Part shown: piece after piece, positions 62,005 to 64,000 of the stretch
How positions within the stretch are numbered: position 1 is the stretch's first letter
Layout: every line of letters begins with the position of its first letter
Assembly: GCF_947855115.1 (NCBI RefSeq)
Contig: NZ_CANTZW010000026.1
Coordinates: 1 to 64,000 of the forward strand
Source of the DNA: an uncultured Parabacteroides sp.
GTDB taxonomy: Bacteria > Bacteroidota > Bacteroidia > Bacteroidales > Tannerellaceae
DNA length: 64,000 bases
Direction of reading: 5' to 3'
Position numbers and translations under genes: made by a program
Notes under the pieces: generated by a model
The model's input: only the letters and a program-made list of their open reading frames with translations
Told to the model about the DNA's origin: nothing
The model's database searches: none

Positions 62005-63017
62005 TGGCTATGAAACAGACATCTGTGATAAAGACTAGTGATTTGAGTATTGGATATACCTTGAAAGGTGGGCGGAAAAAGTGTGTACATGATGCTCTGA
62101 ACCTGAGTCTGTATCCGGGCGAGGTAACTTGTCTTTTAGGATTGAATGGAGCGGGGAAATCTACTTTGTTGAGGACATTATGCGGCTTTCAACCTCCTTT
62201 AGGGGGAAAGATCGAGTTAATGGGAAAACCGCTGAGTTCTTATTCACAAGGTAGTTTCTCTCGGATGGTGGGAGTGGTCTTGACTGAGAAGACAAATGCA
62301 GGAGGGATAACAGTCTATGAGCTGGCTTCTTTAGGAAGACATCCCTATACCGGTTTTTTCGGGCAATTGAGACAAGAAGACCATAGAATTATCGAGGAAT
62401 CTTTGATCGCGGCCGGTATCGCTCACAAGGCTCACAATTATGTATCGGAACTGAGTGATGGCGAACGCCAGAAAGCCATGATCGCAAAAGCCTTGGCGCA
62501 GCAATGCCCTATCATATTGTTGGATGAGCCGACCGCTTTTTTGGATGTGACAAGTAGGATAGAAACTATGGTCTTGTTACATAAACTGGCGGTGGAACAA
62601 CAAAAAGCGATTTTGTTATCGACACATGATCTTGATTTGGCAATCCAGTTGGGAGACTGCCTGTGGTTGCAGGAAAAAGGTCGTCCGATGGCATGTGGGA
62701 CACCGGAAGATTTGATTTTGGGAGGAGCCTTTGAGACCTTTTTTAGCAAGGAAGGAATCGTGTTTGATCCGGGCACAGGTAAATTGCATACGGAAGCTCC
62801 TACGGTTCCGGTTGGGGTTGAGGGAGATTTAACAACTTCTTATTGGGTTGGAAATGCCTTGATCCGGAATGGTTTTAAACCTTCGTTGGTTAGTGAGGAG
62901 TATGTAAGTGTTTGTTGTAACGCCCCGAACGACTTGCGCATCCTGTTTCCGGTAGGAGATATGAGGATAGCGGAAAGTATAGCGGAGATGGTTTCAATTA
63001 TAGTTCATAAATCATAA
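62004..63017 (+). CDS. FecE/BtuD-type ABC ATPase with C-terminal extension
   Basis: A 337-residue ATPase partner of the permease. Walker A LGLNGAGKST (around residue 46-55), signature LSDGERQKAMIAKAL, Walker B ILLDEPTAFLDV. The core ends near residue 250; the last about 85 residues (VPVGVEGDLTTSYWVGNALIRNGF...) form an extra domain that is not part of the usual 250-residue FecE protein. The ligand (iron chelate or cobalamin) cannot be decided. Confidence 0.92.
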   Translation: MAMKQTSVIKTSDLSIGYTLKGGRKKCVHDALNLSLYPGEVTCLLGLNGAGKSTLLRTLCGFQPPLGGKIELMGKPLSSYSQGSFSRMVGVVLTEKTNAGGITVYELASLGRHPYTGFFGQLRQEDHRIIEESLIAAGIAHKAHNYVSELSDGERQKAMIAKALAQQCPIILLDEPTAFLDVTSRIETMVLLHKLAVEQQKAILLSTHDLDLAIQLGDCLWLQEKGRPMACGTPEDLILGGAFETFFSKEGIVFDPGTGKLHTEAPTVPVGVEGDLTTSYWVGNALIRNGFKPSLVSEEYVSVCCNAPNDLRILFPVGDMRIAESIAEMVSIIVHKS

Positions 63018-63031
63018 TTCATAATTTTATA

Positions 63032-64000
63032 ATGTCAAATGAAATTACGTGGCGGCTGGAAAATGAGAATATAGGCCGTTTGTTGGTACATTATGCGATA
63101 CCCGCTGTGATCGGGACGATGGTCAATGCTCTTTATAATGTCGTAGACCGCATATTTATCGGGCAAGGAGTCGGTGCGTTGGCAATCTCCGGATTGACAT
63201 TGACTTTCCCGATTCTGCTTTTTATGCAGGCTTTTGGCATGTTGATCGGTGCGGGAGCCGCTACCCGGGTCTCCATTCACCTTGGTCGGAAAGCGAATGA
63301 TATGGCAGATAACGTGCTGGGAAATGCTTTCACTTTGACATTCATTATCGGAGCCTTGACAATTATTCCAAGTATGATTTTCTTGGATGACTTATTGATG
63401 TGGTTCGGAGGAAGCGAACAGACGATCCCTTATGCGAAAGATTATTTATATATCGCTATCCCGGGTAATTTACTGGCAACATTGAGTTTTAGCTTTAACG
63501 CCGTGATGCGTGCTTCCGGATACCCGAAAAAGGCGATGTTCACGATGATGATTGGTGCCGTGTTAAACGTGATATTAGATCCTATCTTTATCTTCTGGCT
63601 GGATATGGGGATAAAAGGTGCCGCTATCGCTACGGTAATCTCGATGGCTGCCGGTGCCGCTTTCGTGATGAGTCATTTTATCAGCAAAGATAGTATCGTA
63701 CGTTTCCATACGAAATATTTCCGGTTGAAGGAACCTATTATTTGGAATATATTTACGATCGGCATGTCTCCTTTTTCCATGCAACTTGCGGGTAGTGCGG
63801 TTGTGGTGATCATGAATCATGCGTTGAAAGAGAATGGAGGCGATTTGGCGATTGGCGCCAGTGGTATTATCTCTAGTATCGCTATGTTGCTGGTTATGTT
63901 GATTATCGGTATCGCTCAAGGAATGCAGCCGATTGTCGGGTTTAACCATGGTGCCGGACATCATGACCGGGTATTAGCGACATTGCGGTTGTCTATTATA
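63032..64000 (+). CDS. MATE family efflux transporter (partial)
   Basis: A membrane transporter starting MSNEITWRLENENIGRLL and running off the window end; at least 323 residues. AIPAVIGTMVNALYNVVDRIFIGQGVGALAISG is the MATE N-terminal pattern, followed by LGNAFTLTFIIGAL and NVILDPIFIFWLDMGIKGAAIAT. It should export drugs or metabolites with Na+ or H+ coupling. It lies 14 bp after the ATPase gene, so it may be co-transcribed with the uptake system. Confidence 0.9.
   Translation, partial: MSNEITWRLENENIGRLLVHYAIPAVIGTMVNALYNVVDRIFIGQGVGALAISGLTLTFPILLFMQAFGMLIGAGAATRVSIHLGRKANDMADNVLGNAFTLTFIIGALTIIPSMIFLDDLLMWFGGSEQTIPYAKDYLYIAIPGNLLATLSFSFNAVMRASGYPKKAMFTMMIGAVLNVILDPIFIFWLDMGIKGAAIATVISMAAGAAFVMSHFISKDSIVRFHTKYFRLKEPIIWNIFTIGMSPFSMQLAGSAVVVIMNHALKENGGDLAIGASGIISSIAMLLVMLIIGIAQGMQPIVGFNHGAGHHDRVLATLRLSII

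Noticed and set aside
63575..63964. Minus-strand 129-codon frame at the window end
   Set aside because: Antisense to the partial MATE transporter, whose sequence is clearly conserved in type.

Overview
The window looks like a chromosome segment of a gut Bacteroidota, most likely Parabacteroides (P. distasonis-like). I base this on an UpxY-led capsule locus with amidase, 'smalltalk' and HU-like genes, a SusC/SusD pair, class III fructose-1,6-bisphosphatase, promoters of the TAnnTTTG type and general protein resemblance. The species is an inference from sequence alone.

Layout. (1) 1-19.2 kb: a capsular polysaccharide locus. It opens with an UpxY-type antiterminator whose C-terminal half looks like UpxZ, then a divergent amidase/smalltalk/HU block, two small paralogous proteins and a membrane nucleotide-sugar dehydratase. 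A decayed stretch follows (AAA-ATPase and IS66 remnants), then an AT-rich biosynthesis operon: flippase, polymerase, glycosyltransferases, a cytidylyltransferase-SDR fusion with a TagF-like transferase (probable ribitol-phosphate module), a HexNAc uronate dehydrogenase, acyltransferases, and finally the priming sugar-phosphate transferase and aminotransferase. Two hairpin terminators close it. (2) 19.3-25.6 kb: a complete histidine utilisation operon (hutU, ftcD, hutI, fchA, hutH). (3) 25.7-38.1 kb: housekeeping and mixed genes: acyltransferase 3, a short inverted-repeat element, mrp, trmB, a GT87-like/GT2 fusion, three identical tRNA-Asn genes beside a 12-bp-phased array of DnaA-box-like 9-mers, a PfkB kinase, a CtpA-type protease, tandem metallophosphoesterases and a DUF4143 ATPase. 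(4) 38.3-47.1 kb: a RiPP system: an OmpR/PhoB-type two-component pair, two small GG-leader precursors, a radical SAM/SPASM maturase, an outer-membrane barrel, a C39 peptidase ABC exporter and a 61-residue protein resembling only the membrane anchor of HlyD. Four 11-bp-phased repeats lie between the two-component genes and the first precursor and are a good candidate for the regulator's operator. (5) 47.2-64 kb: an exported nitroreductase-like protein, a second outer-membrane barrel, a DUF6057-like/PD40 pair with a CxxCH motif, fbp, a SusC/SusD pair, a FecCD/FecE-type ABC transporter without a nearby binding protein, and a MATE transporter cut by the window edge.

The part most worth attention is the RiPP locus: two unlike cores (one acidic/aromatic, one cysteine-rich) share one maturase and exporter, a perfect 15-bp hairpin separates precursors from maturase, and export parts are unusual (no full HlyD, no TolC). 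The UpxY-UpxZ-like fusion and the DnaA-box-like array come next. All functional names are from reading the protein sequences by eye; no database search was run.
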